Assembly (NCBI GenBank): GCA_015680685.1
Contig: MNCI01007621.1
Location: forward strand, 170,887 to 234,886
Origin: Gnetum montanum
Taxonomy: Eukaryota > Streptophyta > Gnetopsida > Gnetales > Gnetaceae
Direction of reading: 5' to 3'
Length of the DNA stretch: 64,000 nucleotides
In this document: piece by piece, positions 23,559-35,330 of the stretch
Layout of the letters: every line of letters starts with the position of its first letter
Position numbering within the stretch: the first letter of the stretch is position 1
The notes under the pieces: generated by a model
Database searches by the model: none
Seen by the model: only the letters and a program-made list of their open reading frames with translations
Told to the model about the DNA's origin: nothing
Translations under genes and position numbers: made by a program

Positions 23559-26500
23559 TGCATGCCATTACCAATTGGATTAAGGCTGACCATCTTCTTA
23601 AGAAATTCTCCAATCTTGGAAGTCCTCTTATATATTTACAAATTGCTAGGAATGAGCCGTGTAAAGCTCTTTTGGATTCAGGTTCTGGTGTCAACTTAAT
23701 TTCTCAAGAAATGTACAAAGCCTAGAACATACCTGCACTAAAAAAGAGTAACATTCGTTTAGAGTTGGCCGACTAGTCCATCAATGTCCCATTAGGACTA
23801 GTGGAGGACATTGTTACCACTATTTATGGATGGTCGTATCCAGCCGACTTCCTAGTGATTCAAGTCAACAACTGTAAGGGGGACTTCCCTATCATAATGG
23901 GAAGAGCATGGTTAAGCACAATTGATGCACACCTAGGAATAAGAGATCTTTCCCTAGAAATATCAAAGGAAAATATGTTTGGAAAGATCAAGAAGAAGAA
24001 AGTTTCATGCATCGCATACAGTGACACAGGGTGTAGTTGCATGCAGAAGTCTTGGTTTGTACAACGTTTAACATTGCTTACATGCAACCAGTGTGCACAA
24101 GTAACTAACATATAAAGATGCTTGTATGTAGCAGCCACAAGATAGGAAGGCACCTAGTGGCTGACAGCTAACCAAGAGAGCAACTCAGCTATATGCATGG
24201 AACCAACCGAGGGTTTGACTTGCGCTTATGTCGATAGCATAGACATATTAGAGCAAGCCCATCAACAAATTCCAAGTCTTGACATTGACAATATCAACTA
24301 GGGGAAGTTGGAAATCCTTAACAACTTTAAGCAAGAGCCCTTAGAGTTAAAACCGTTGCCCACCGGTATGGAGTACACATTTCTCAAAAATGGAAAATCA
24401 ATAATTAAAACCATGTTCACAAGTCCTTGGGGAACATTTGCATACAAATAGATGTCGTTTGGCTTATGCAATGCTCCTGCAACATTTCAACGTTTGGTTC
24501 TAAGTATCTTTTAGCAGCAAACAGGGAATGGTGTAGAAGTCTTCATGGATGATTTCTTCAGCTATGGAGCAAACTTCGATCAAGCATTGGACCAATTAGA
24601 GAAAGTACTAAAACAATATGTTGAAACCAATTTAAGGCTCAATTGGCAAAAAATCCATTTAATGGTCCAAGAAGGCATAGTATTAGGGCATAAGATTTCA
24701 CAAACAGGGATAGAGGTAGACCACGAAAAGATTAAAGTCATCCAAGGAACCACGTGCCAACTTAAAACTATAAAAGACATCTAATCATTCCTTGGACACA
24801 CTGACTATTATAGAAGATTCATAGAGAACATTTTAAGGGTTGCAAAATCATTGGTTGAACGAACGAAAAAGGACGTACCTTTCGAATGGACCAAAGAGTG
24901 TGAGTTAGCTTTTCAAACTTTAAAACAGAAGCTTGTAGAAACACGTATTCTACAAGCTCTTGACTGGTCTAGACCATTCCATATAATGACTGATGCATTC
25001 AACTTTGCTTTAGGAGTCGTACTTACACAGTTAGATGACCAGAAATGGCAATATTACATTCACTGTGCATGTCAAAGTATTGCTGGTGCACAACTCAATT
25101 ACACCACAATGGTAAAGGAATTAATGGCTATGGTGTTTGCACTAGATGAGTTTAGGCACTATGTATTGGGCTATAAGGTATTTATACATACAGACCATAC
25201 TGTAATTCGATTCCTGCTAAATAAACCAACAGTGAACCATTGCATCATATGATGGCTCATAATCCTACAAGAGTTCGATCTTACAATGATAGATCGTAAA
25301 GGCACCAAGAACGTTGTTGTTGATCATTTATCTTGGTTAAAATGGGACAACAAAGAGGATGAATATATGCTTTCTGATTGCTTTCCTGATGAATACCTCT
25401 TTGTAGGTGTATTAAATAATCAATTAACCATTGAAATAAATTGGTATAGTAGCATTCTTACCTATCTCCTTACACAAGAAACATGATAATAGTTAGACGC
25501 TAAAAAGAAATAGCGATTTCTTCACCAAGCCAAATATTTCATGGAAATCAATGGATACCTTTATAAGGTATGTCTTGATGGCTTGGTCCGATGGTGTGTT
25601 CCTAATGTAGATCAATTACGAGTTCTCCAAGATGCTCATGAAGGTCCTTGTAGGGGTCATTACGCTAGGAGACGAACAACCATTAAAATCTTGCTTGCAA
25701 GATATTATTAGCAAACATTGTTTCGGGATGCTCATCATTTTGTCTAATCTTGTGAGCACTACCAATGTGATGGGGGAATGATTGCTAGAATGGAGGGTTT
25801 GCAACAATTGATTCAACCTTTAGAACCCTTCGACATATGGGGAATTGCTTTTATGGGGCCTATTACACCAATGTCCAATGGAAAAGCCTACATTGTTGTT
25901 GCTGTTGACTATTTCACAAAGTGGGTAGAAGCAATCGCTATTACGAATTGTACATCGTCTACCATTGCATGATTTATTTATCAAATTGTTAATAGGTTTG
26001 GTGTGCTTTGTGCACTTATTTCGGATAATGGTACACATTTTAAGGAAGCAACTTTTTGAAAGTTGATGTAACGCTTAGGAGTTGAACACAAACTAACTAC
26101 ACCATACGACCCTCAAGCGAATGGTTAGGCTGAAGTAACCAATAGGAAGATTACAAAAATACTAACAAGAACCATTAGCAAATATAGGCGAGATTGGAGC
26201 ACCAAATTGAATGATGCTCTTTGGGCATACCGCTCCACGTGGAAACTTCCTATAGGCTACTCTCCCTATGAGTTAGTGTACAAAAAACTCCCAATGCTTC
26301 TTATTCAAGTAGAACTCCATACACTATCCATGACATGTGACCTCAACCTTGACCTCAATCTAGCACAAAAAGAATGGTTAATGAACCTTAACCTGCTAGA
26401 TGAGAACCGATTAGTCGCTCTGTCATCTAATGAATTGCATAAGACTTTCAATAAATGATGTCATGACTTGAAATTTAGAAAAGTTAAGTACCAACCAAGA

Positions 26501-26788
26501 GATAAGGTTCTTTATTGGAACCCCACACATGTGCCACAATGCACTAAATTTCAAATGCTGTGGGAAGGACCTTATATTATTCATGCAACGTTTCCTTCAG
26601 AAGCCATGATGATTTACAAACTTGAGAGCCCAGATAAGAAATTGTTGGTCAACATCCAACAAACCAAACCTTTCCATGAGCCTAGAATAGCTAGTATTCA
26701 TACTACCTCTATTGGTGGGCAATCCTGCTCATTATTTTGGATATCCTCCTTCCAACTCAGTCGTGGGGGAGATGGCCACCAATGCTAA
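23559..26788 (+). pseudogene. pol of element E-F: protease, RT (N-half deleted), RNase H, integrase
   Basis: Protease: ALLDSGSGVNLIS with catalytic DSG and the IIMGRAWLSTIDA motif (23640-23940). RT: LELKPLPTG (24335-24365) is followed at once by SPWGTFAYK, MSFGLCNAPATFQR and VEVFMDDFF, so fingers and catalytic motif A are missing; FMDD is kept. RNase H: TDAFNFALG, KELMAMVFALDEF, HTDHTVIRFLL supply the D-E-D residues (24980-25220). Integrase: zinc region ending CEHYQC (25750), core VDYFTKWVEA, SDNGTHF and AEVTNRK giving D-D-E (25900-26150), and a C-terminal end with PRDKVLYWNP. No chromodomain is visible. The second zinc Cys pair is damaged (Cys to Tyr, Arg to Cys). Many stops lie at Gln, Trp and Arg codons. 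Confidence 0.9.
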
Positions 26789-28646
26789 CCATTCTAAGCC
26801 CTCAGCTCTTTTTGTATTTTTGTTTTACACATATTTTTAATTTTACTTATTTTTGTTTTATACCATCGTTCACATTTTTACTATTTCTTTGTTTGATTTA
26901 CTTTCATTCATCATATAATAAGTGCTCATGATGGTGGGTTGGACTATAATAATTTTGATTGCTAATGTTTCGTTTTTGCCTTTGATTTTCAATGTTGATA
27001 CTAAGATATGATTTCTTTTGATAAAACAGGCAATGAGTTCACATCATCGATTCATCCATTTAATTCTATGGATCCCCTTTGTTTGGAAGTGTACTATCCC
27101 TTTTTTTCTAAGAAAAACTTATTAATGAATTAGTGACTTGATATTCTTCAAACGAAGAAAGGACTCAATGGTTGAAAAGGGTGTGACTTCAAGGGGATTT
27201 GATGCACTTGTGCTGGCTATTCTCTTGGGTACTTGGATACTTTTCATGAGTCTTCTGCCATTCCACTATTGAACAAATATTAGGAAGTTGAATAAATCTA
27301 AATAAGCCTTTGCATGGTGTGGCTCTCACGCATAAAAAAAACTAGTGGGAATTCAAAGCACACCCCTTAAACATAATAAAGAAACATGGGCTGCAAACAT
27401 TGGTTATGGCACTAGAAAGACATGTTACCTATGCCTGAAGGTTCCCTCTAACTAAGGCCCTTTCTTGCTTCTTGCTTTCCTATCTTTCTCTCCTTGGAAT
27501 GGTGGTGACTCAATGGATGCATTCTTGTTGCTTCATGAGGATGGGTTGGTCAAATGTATTGATGCAAGGTCACTGGATGTGGTTGGTGAGTCCAAACTTG
27601 GAATAAATTTTATTCAGTCACCTCAAGCACATAATACAAAAGGGACTCTACACAACCTTACTCTTGGGATTCCATTTCCTCCTCTCCTTCCATATTTCTT
27701 TCCATATTCCACCTCGTTACTAATTTTATGATTAGTTTATGTCTTGGTTGACACATTATTAGTCTTCGGTAAACTCTTGTAGGTAAGTTCTTAACCATTG
27801 TTTTCATATGTCATTCTGAGAGCATATGAATTCTTTGGTTTGTGGGTCTTTCAAGGCATAAAAGGCATGAGCCTACTTTGGGGAGGACCCACTGGCATTC
27901 CTTTTTGGTGTAATTATTAAGTTATTTCCCTTAAACATTCTTTGCAATCAACCATTTCTTGTTTCATCCCTATCCATGACATCTGTTTTATTGGCTTCAC
28001 CATTGTTATTTCCCTCATCTTCATTGTTCCTTCAGTTTTTCCACCTATCGCTACTGGAGGTTCGCTCTTAGTCATGGGGGCCCTGTCACAAATTTTTCCA
28101 TTCAATTACCTATCTCATCCCTACACCTTGGGTAGTTATCAGTTAAAAACCTCTAACCTAGTATCTGCCATACCCACAACCCAACCAATGCACTTATATT
28201 GAGGCAAGGCCTTAACTGCATTATGGCTTAATTATCCTTGCTAATTCATGACTGTGTTGTGTGTGCAGATGGCAATTACATGAATAATGGACTTGGATAG
28301 GAGGAAGCACTCGAGTTGGACTAGAGCTGGAGCATTTACGTAAGGAATAAGTTTGGTCATGTCACTATGGATGAACAATGGAATGCACATTTTTGACATT
28401 GGTAGCAACATGCCTCATTTTCTTTTCTCTCTTTCTCTTTCTCTTCAAGTTGTCAGATGAGGGTCTGGATGTCATCTATGTACAGTGTTCACCACAATGG
28501 GCGTGAACACCAATGTTATAATATGTTTGTAGATTCGTTCACCGGGCACTTTGAGTCTATTATTCCCTATTGCTGTTTGTTCTCATTCAGTCAATAATCC
28601 CATACCTTCCCAATATTTTGTAAGGAACTTGAGGACAAGTTTTCAT
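26789..28646 (+). other. Noncoding tail of element E-F with conserved boxes
   Basis: No ORF2. The three boxes of this family are present: GGGTGTGACTTCAAGGGG (27179-27196), ATGCCTGAAGGTT (27431-27443) and TTGGGGAGGACCCACT (27878-27893). A small open frame at 27942-28202 has no match in the other elements and is probably chance. Confidence 0.65.
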
Positions 28647-28661
28647 TCAGTCATGGGGGTA
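28647..28661 (+). other. Polypurine tract of element E-F
   Basis: CAGTCATGGGGGTA directly before the 3' LTR, with the conserved GGACAAGTTTTCATT lead. Confidence 0.85.
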
Positions 28662-29516
28662 TGATGAACTGCGATATCAGGGTCGCGATATCGCATCCGC
28701 GATATCGAGTATGCGATATTGGAGCCTTCCAAGCAATATCGGACATCTGATATTAGGGCCTATCTTGTCTCCTATAAATAAGAGGCAGGCGTACTTGGTT
28801 TGGCAATAGTTAGTAAATTAGTCTTAGTCCCTTACCCAAACTCTTACCTTTTTCCCTTCTCAGATTTAGAATTATTTCTAAGTGCCTGCAGTAGGAGTCA
28901 TAAAGCGAACATTTCTTTATTTGAGCATTGTGTACCTGAGCACACCTTATGGCTGAAAATAAAGACAAACTTTGCGATAAACCTTGTAGTATTCAAAATT
29001 GCTTATTTAATGTTATTTATAGTTATTTAATGCTTTCCTTAGTTAATTAATGTTCTCTCTCTCTCTCTCTCACCTTGTTAACTCTCCTTAGCATGCACAC
29101 TTAGTAAGACCACTTTGAGCATGCGTGGAACACTTGGTAACCCAATAATGATTAGCATTTGGTAATTCCAGTAGTGTTGCACTGGTTCAGGATGTGGACG
29201 GCAAGTGGGAACGGTTGCTGGTGTTAGAACTGGTTAGAGCATAGTCAATTAGTTAAATGAAATTGGTTACTTAATTAGTTCACTTCTCCCTTTGTAGCAC
29301 CAGGACATAAAACATAAAAATATATAAAAATCATATACCTCAAGTTTACTTAACCATACAATCATGCTATACAAGTAAGCTTGGGAAGACAATGATTGAC
29401 TAACCCATCTGGGTTCTATAAAGGCGCATGAGCACTTAGTCCTTAGAATTCGACCGGATCGTGCGTGTACACTCGTATTCATATGGTTGAGCGTAGGGAT
29501 ACCTTGCAGCTCATCA
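28662..29516 (+). repeat. 3' LTR of element E-F
   Basis: 855 bp, TGATGAA to CTCATCA. The U3 keeps a dense array: GCGATATCAG, CGCGATATCGC, GCGATATCGAG, GCGATATTGG; TATA box at 28773-28780. The CT microsatellite near 29053-29070 is longer than in the 5' LTR. Confidence 0.92.
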
Positions 29517-29521
29517 ATGTG
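29517..29521. repeat. Target site duplication of element E-F, right copy (ATGTG)
   Basis: See the left copy at 20056-20060; one mismatch. Confidence 0.7.
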
Positions 29522-29562
29522 CTAACTTTGCCCGTTTGTTGGGTATATTTAAAGTTCCAACA
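29517..29562 (-). pseudogene. ORF2 remnant of element D beyond the nested insertion
   Basis: On the minus strand the 45 bp next to the LTR read LNIPNKRAKLAH, matching LNLPNEGAKLVH of the ORF2 at 9950-9990, and join in frame with the HLST segment at 20055 once the nested element is removed. Upstream of about 29560 the similarity stops and LINE-like sequence begins. Confidence 0.55.
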
Positions 29563-29698
29563 CTATATCCACCATTCTTCTCCCCATCTACACATAACAC
29601 ACACATATCATATCCCAAAGGATTTAAAAGAATCAATTTTTTGGGATAATTTTCAAGACCAATAAATTTGAAAATCCTTTGAAGCTTATATTTACACT
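29563..29698 (-). pseudogene. LINE-like ORF fragment
   Basis: On the minus strand NPLGYDMCVLCVDGEKNG aligns with NPLDQGMCMLCVDKERDG at 35220-35290, next to the LINE reverse transcriptase fragment. It adjoins the ORF2 remnant without a poly-A end, so the junction is a break rather than a normal LINE 3' end. Confidence 0.5.
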
Positions 29699-29713
29699 AT
29701 TCAAGCATGTAAA

Positions 29714-29868
29714 GGGTATTTGAACCTAAAATAATTGAAATATAGGTACAAAACAAGATATGTTGTTTAAATAGAACTTTATATCTTAGCATTACCAACT
29801 AGAGTCAGACCCATGACTTAGAGCTTCTAAATTAAGAACCTTACCACTAGGCTAACATCTCATTGTTA
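29714..29868 (-). mobile_element. tRNA-derived SINE (minus strand)
   Basis: 155 bp flanked by 15-bp target duplications (29699-29713 and 29869-29883, 13 of 15 alike, ATT-AA-CATGTAAA). On the minus strand a pol III A box TTAGCCTAGTGG (29844-29855) and a B box GGGTCTGACTC (29802-29812) are present. The tail GTACCTATATTTCAATTATT then TTAGGTTC is shared with the SINE at 46187-46326. The paralogous repeat at 35330 lacks this insertion. Confidence 0.82.
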
Positions 29869-30540
29869 ATTGAAACATGTAAACACCAAGTTTATATTTT
29901 CCATAAAAAAATTAAGAAATTTAAGAAGCTAGAAATTGCAACCAAAGAAAATCCATTCTTATTTTCTATACCTACAAAAGAAACTAAAAATTAAGTTTTC
30001 ATTATTATTCATTCTTTTAATGTTCAACAATACCAAACCAAAAATTAAGAAGCTAGCAACTCCAAGAAACTAAAATTCAGATAAGCTAATTGAAGTTCCT
30101 TGCAAAGAACCATCGTACAATGAATTAATTATGTGGCATTTTTATTTTGTCCTAGGTGGCATGTGTTTCAACATACCTATTTTTATGTGACTTGCAAATT
30201 ATAGTTTTAATATGACCCAAGTGGCACATTTGGCTTATAGACATACCATGCCCTCTTAGATGGCATGTACCTCAACATACCTAGCTCTTGGAATCAAATG
30301 TGTGACATGGAAACCATAAGCCACATGCTTTAACCAAATAAGCAATGCCTTACTAATCATAACTACAACTAATAAAGTTGTTTTTCTGAAAGTAAATCTA
30401 ATAAAATTTGTTATAAAACCTACTATTAAATTACCCATAAAAATAATTATTGTAGCACATACATTAATACAATGCTTTGCATTAGCACCATGCCTTAAAA
30501 TTTTATTGGCATATATGTTAACATGGTTCATAATGTACCA
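29869..30540 (-). repeat. Diverged repeat R, copy 1 (also interrupted coding relic)
   Basis: Matches 35330-35990 in the same orientation. The minus strand holds an open frame (30256-30531) reading ANKILRHGANAKHCINVCA and LLVVVMISKALL. Copy 2 reads ANKILRNGANEKHWIDVCA and LLVVVLVSEALL. Alignment at the protein level over about 60 residues suggests a former coding region, but I do not recognise the protein. It is hydrophobic and might have been membrane-bound. Confidence 0.6.
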
Positions 30541-33500
30541 TGCCTAAAATTCTAACTCAAGGATAATGATGTTGATGTTGTAACATTAACATTGACATTA
30601 GTGTTAGCATTAGTGCTTAGGCTATTGAGGACTTAAATGTTAAACTAAATTCATACACTACCAAAAGAAGTTGTGGTGACTGTAGAGCACACAAAAGAAG
30701 CTAGGAAGGCAAATATTCATGCACTTGTTCTCTTGAACTCTGAAACTGTGCTCTATATCTCAAGAAACTACCCTTGAATTTGTCTGTTAAATCCCTATTT
30801 ATAGCCTTAGGATTTAAAAATTCAATCCTGAAGTCAAGTGAAGCTAACTTAAAGTTTGACATAAAGGACTAGATGATATAAGTTAAAGGAGTGGTGATGT
30901 TAATGCTAATGCTTATGTCAAGGTCAACACCATATAGGAGATAGAAATTTTTTTTAGTATTCATCAAAATATAATTTGAAGCCTTTAGGTCCCTTTCTTA
31001 TTAAAGTTTTATGATGTTTGAATCAACAGGTCCAAGATATTAAAAATAGTTTGATGACTATGAATGAGATAAATATACAATGTGTACATAGACTAAATCC
31101 ACATAGTGTCGTACATCATAAATACATAAACTAACAAGAAAAGAGATAAATAATAGAACCAAGTAACTTTGTTATACTACTTTGTGCTATGTTTTTCAAT
31201 GTTACACATTTTTGCCTCTACACATGTATTGAATTAGGATAAACACTTATATAGTAAAAATGGAATAGTCATGTGGTTAGTTATTATTATTCAATATACT
31301 TGGTTAAATATATCTAACTTAACATTTATTATAAAACACTATAGACTATTTTGTACACCATCATAGTGTATACCAAAGTTTACAATTTAACTTCATACAA
31401 ACATAAACTAGCATATTAAGTTTGCTAGAACACATCAAATCTTCAATGCCACCCCTCAAGCTTAACAGGGAGTCAATAATAATATTGCTTTACTATCTCT
31501 AACCACATCCATGACTTAAAAAAGATGAAGTCTTAAAAATTACTACATCCTAACTAGACTCCAAAAAATTTACAAAAATTAGAAATTCATAAACACAGCC
31601 AATAGTGTGGAGTAATGCTCTTGAGTGAAATTCCTTGATGAAAATGCATTTCAAAAGTGAGCATCATGAGACCTAATAAGTACCAACATAATTGTTTAGT
31701 AAAGTAGATAGAAATTAAGAAAATATGATGGTGAACAACATTACTTTTCCAAATGAATGTTGCAACGTATTTTTGTCATTATTACATAGTTTCTAAAATG
31801 TAAGGAAAAAATGACTAGAGATATTTGGGGTAAATATCTCTTGAAAATATATAGCAACATAATTAAATTATAAGCTACAAAAAAGAAATATATGCTATCA
31901 TGGAAAATTAAAATTAATTGAGCTCACTATTAAATGAAAGAGGTTACAAATTGATCTAAATAAGGAATAAAAAATAGAGTTCATTAGTCAACAAAAGAAT
32001 CTATATTTATTTTCATTAAGTTATCAAAAATATTAGCTAATGAATCTTGTGTTTCAACAACTAAATCCTTCATCATGGATTCTTCTAGAATCATAGGAGC
32101 ACTTGGAGGTGGTAGTGGAGCATCTTGAGGTTGCATTCTTACTTATGATTCAACAGATTTCTTCTAAACTTATGTTATAACTTCATTGAAAATTGTTAAG
32201 AGTGATGATGATAACATAGTGGAACCAAACTGAAGTTCATAACCTTTGTTAGAAGTTGATGATGTATCTAGTGGTACTTTATACGTTAATTGTTAGCCCT
32301 AGATCTGAGGAAGTATTTTGTGCACCATGTGCTTGTAGTCTAGGATGTTCAGTTTAGGTTATTCATTCCCTATGATGCATTCTTACCTCCTTGTCACACT
32401 CCAAGGTCTCATGCTTGATTCCAATCTCTTTAGGATGATTATGGCTTCATTCAAATATCCTAGGGCCATTTTGGTATTTGCCTTTGAGTTTCAGCTTTTC
32501 TCATATGTAGAGTGGTGGATTGTGGTTGAAGGAGTAGTGTGTTAACTACCCTGTGTCATTGCACCCCATGCATCAACGTATGGGCATTTACACATCCCCT
32601 ACCTAGTCCTAATTAGTCATCTTTGTTGGCAGTGTTACAAAGTTATTTTGCATGGCATCGATGAGCGTCCATTGACACCCAGGCATTGACAAACCCTCTC
32701 TGTTCTCATGTGAAAAGTATAAATACTCGAGATGAGTTCTCCAATAATAAGAAGAAAATACTTAGTCATTTCTTGGAGCTTGTGGCATTGAGATTATATG
32801 AAGAGCTCTTTCTCCCTTAGGTAAGTTAATTTTCTTTCTTGTTTGTGTGTGTTTTGAGTCATTGCTTTCATAAGTGTAGCTATATTTTGTCATAGTACTA
32901 CCTTGCTTACGTAGCATAGAACCATATAATTGATGTGGAGTCCAATGTTTGCATAGTGAATAAAGCTTATGGTTTTTCCTCAATTTTTAATCATTGATAC
33001 CTTAAATATTAAAATAGCATAAACATCATATAACACTAAAACTAGAGAAAATATTTATTTAATTTTGGTTTCCATAAGCTGTGATGACTCAACCTTACCT
33101 AAGGAGGTCACAATTGTATGACATGGTGTTGGACCATCAAGGGTAAGACTAAGAGTCATTTGATTGCATTTTGTATGTGGTGTTGCACCTATCTCTTAAG
33201 GGATTGAGACACATGTAATTATGTGTGAGCACTATCCTTGTCCCCAACTAGGATTTCAATGCATGTGTGTTTATTATCATTTTGTTCTTTATAACTATAA
33301 AACACATAAAAATCATAAAATATAAAATCATAAATATTTTCTTATTTGTCTTACTATTGTTACATGGATTTGAATTGTATCATATATATCATAATATATT
33401 CTATATTTTTTGAATGCAATGACATACATGAGTGTTCTTAGCAATCCACTTAACATCTTCTTTGAAGCTTACAACCTGATGGCATTGTGATAAATGATAT

Positions 33501-33799
33501 ATCCCTTGGTCCAAAACTAGCATGACCCCTATCATTGATGCTATTGTTAGGGAAGGTGTTGGCAAATTGCCTAGAAATACTTGTACAATCTTTATTTTAA
33601 TCTTTATTCAAACCCAGTATGTGTTTCTTATTGTTGTGTCTAGGTTTTGAACACAAGCAAGATGGAAAATAATGTTAAGAGCTTGCCAAAGACCTTAGAA
33701 GGAGTACCAAAATGATAAAAGACTTATGTTGTATTCAAACATGTGGATGACCCAACTTTACCATCGATTATCTTGACTTATCATTAGGATAAGTAGGGG
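30541..33799. other. AT-rich intergenic stretch, nothing recognised
   Basis: No ORF with family-like sequence, no LTR ends, no tRNA or rRNA. A few short open frames (for example 32345-32545 and 32762-32983) look random. Probably old, decayed repeats. Confidence 0.5.
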
Positions 33800-35330
33800 A
33801 GGTGGCATGACATTCATGGATGTTTTGCAAAGGAATTAGTTGTAACTATAATTTTAGTCTTATCAATATTAACCTTCATACTAGAATGGTTGCAGTTTTC
33901 TTCAAGGATTTGAAACATATAATTTCATCCTATGGCTTATTTTGTATTCAAAGTCACATCAACTACAAAAAGAAGCATGTTCAAAAACAATCCAGTCATT
34001 AACACACCATAATTAGAGATATTTTGCATCCATTCCTCTAATTCATCTATAAATATGCAAAAAAAGTAGGTGACAAAATACAACCTTGTTTAACTCCTAC
34101 TGAACTATTGATAATTATTCCTTCTCAAGTAAGATTATCTTCAATAAGAATATCAACGGTCTCATAGATTCTTTTAGCAGCAGAAAAGAGATCTTGTGGA
34201 ATGTTAATGCTATTCAATCTCTTCCAAAGTTTATCTAGAGTAACAAAATCATAAGCATTGGAGAAATCAACAAAATAAATAAAAGTCATATGATTGGGGC
34301 TTTTTGCCTTCTCCATACAATAATGCAAAGTTATTAGATGGTCTATAGTAGAATGATTCCTTCTGAAGTTTACCTACAATTGAACATGAAGACCTTGCAT
34401 TTTTACCCATGAACTAAATTTATTTTTCAAGATGGTGCCAAACAACTTAGTGAAAACTGAATTGATTGCAATCAATTAGTAATTATTAAGATTTTTCCTA
34501 TCTTCTTTTTGGAAAAGAAAGACTACTTAACTAAAACACCAATAGCGATCCAATCCATGATAAAGCCCTTTATTAAGAATGCTTCAAGCTTTCTACACTA
34601 ATAGGCCAACACAATTAAGAAGCTCTACATATAATCCATTAACATCAACACCTTTCCCAACAGATAGCCTTTGAATTCCTACAAAAACATCATCAACAAA
34701 TAACTTAAGAATACTAAAGTGATCATGCATAGTAGGGGAGCCTCTTGATTAAAAAGGTTATTAAAAAATTCTGAATTGTTGATAAGGAAAAATCTTGGCC
34801 ATTTTTTTGTTTGTCTCAAAAGAAATTCCAAAATTTTTTTAGATTAGATTCAAGCTCATTGATCATTCTTTTCTACTCTTCTTTAATGAACTTCCTTTTT
34901 AAAAATCAAATAAGCTTTCTATAATTCTTCAACATTAAAACATACAAATGTGAAGCTAAACCATTTTTATGAGCTATTAAATAATTAACATCAAACCAAG
35001 GTTTTATGTAAGTAAGCCTCTTCTTAATTTGCACTTAAGCAGTTGTAGAGAAAAGAGCACTAGTCAAATCTAACTCATTTTTATTGTTGACTAACATATT
35101 AGCTAGTCATTTTTAAAAGTCTTGGTAAAGGTCCTCTATAAGATGATAAGTTCTATATTTCTTCTAGTGAATATGATGACTTGAAGCAACAGTAGTAAAC
35201 TTAAAATGTTTTGGATTCCAACACCATCGGGACCATCCCTCTCCTTGTCAACACACAACATACACATACCTTGATCCAAAGGATTAAAGAAAAACCCAAA
35301 ATTCTTTTTTAGAATTTTCACCATTGAAGC
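33800..35330 (-). pseudogene. Non-LTR (LINE) reverse transcriptase fragment
   Basis: On the minus strand, in order: VDVNGLYVELLN-like domain 0 region (about 34640), NFRRNHSTIDHLITLHYC (about 34340), palm motif A FIYFVDFSNAYDFVTLDKLW (34240-34300, catalytic Asp of FVDFSNAYD kept), motif B GVKQGCILSPTFF (34062-34105), and motif D region CNHSSMKVNIDKTKI (33862-33905). The YADD motif C between them is not readable. No endonuclease or poly-A end is clear. In LINEs this enzyme copies RNA at the nicked target. Stops and shifts throughout make it a relic. Confidence 0.75.

Larger units (their letters stand above)
20061..29516 (+). mobile_element. Ty3/gypsy element E-F: gag-pol, no ORF2
   Basis: A full-length plus-strand element nested in element D. 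It has LTRs at 20061-20883 and 28662-29516, a tRNA-Asp primer site, gag (21022-23400), pol (23559-26788), a noncoding tail and a polypurine tract. Its ends are the same as those of elements B-C and G-H, but it encodes pol and lacks ORF2. The N-terminal half of the RT has been deleted, so this copy is dead. Its lineage is the probable source of replication enzymes for the gag-ORF2 elements (inference). Confidence 0.9.

Noticed and set aside
27942-28202. Open frame MQSTISCFIPIHDI after pol of element E-F as an ORF2 or env relic
   Set aside because: No similarity to the three ORF2 copies and not conserved in element K.
29514-29563. Reading TGTTGGAAC...CAACA on the minus strand as the end of a copia LTR
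   Set aside because: The in-frame match to ORF2 across the nested insertion explains the inner 45 bp better, and no second LTR end or primer site is present.
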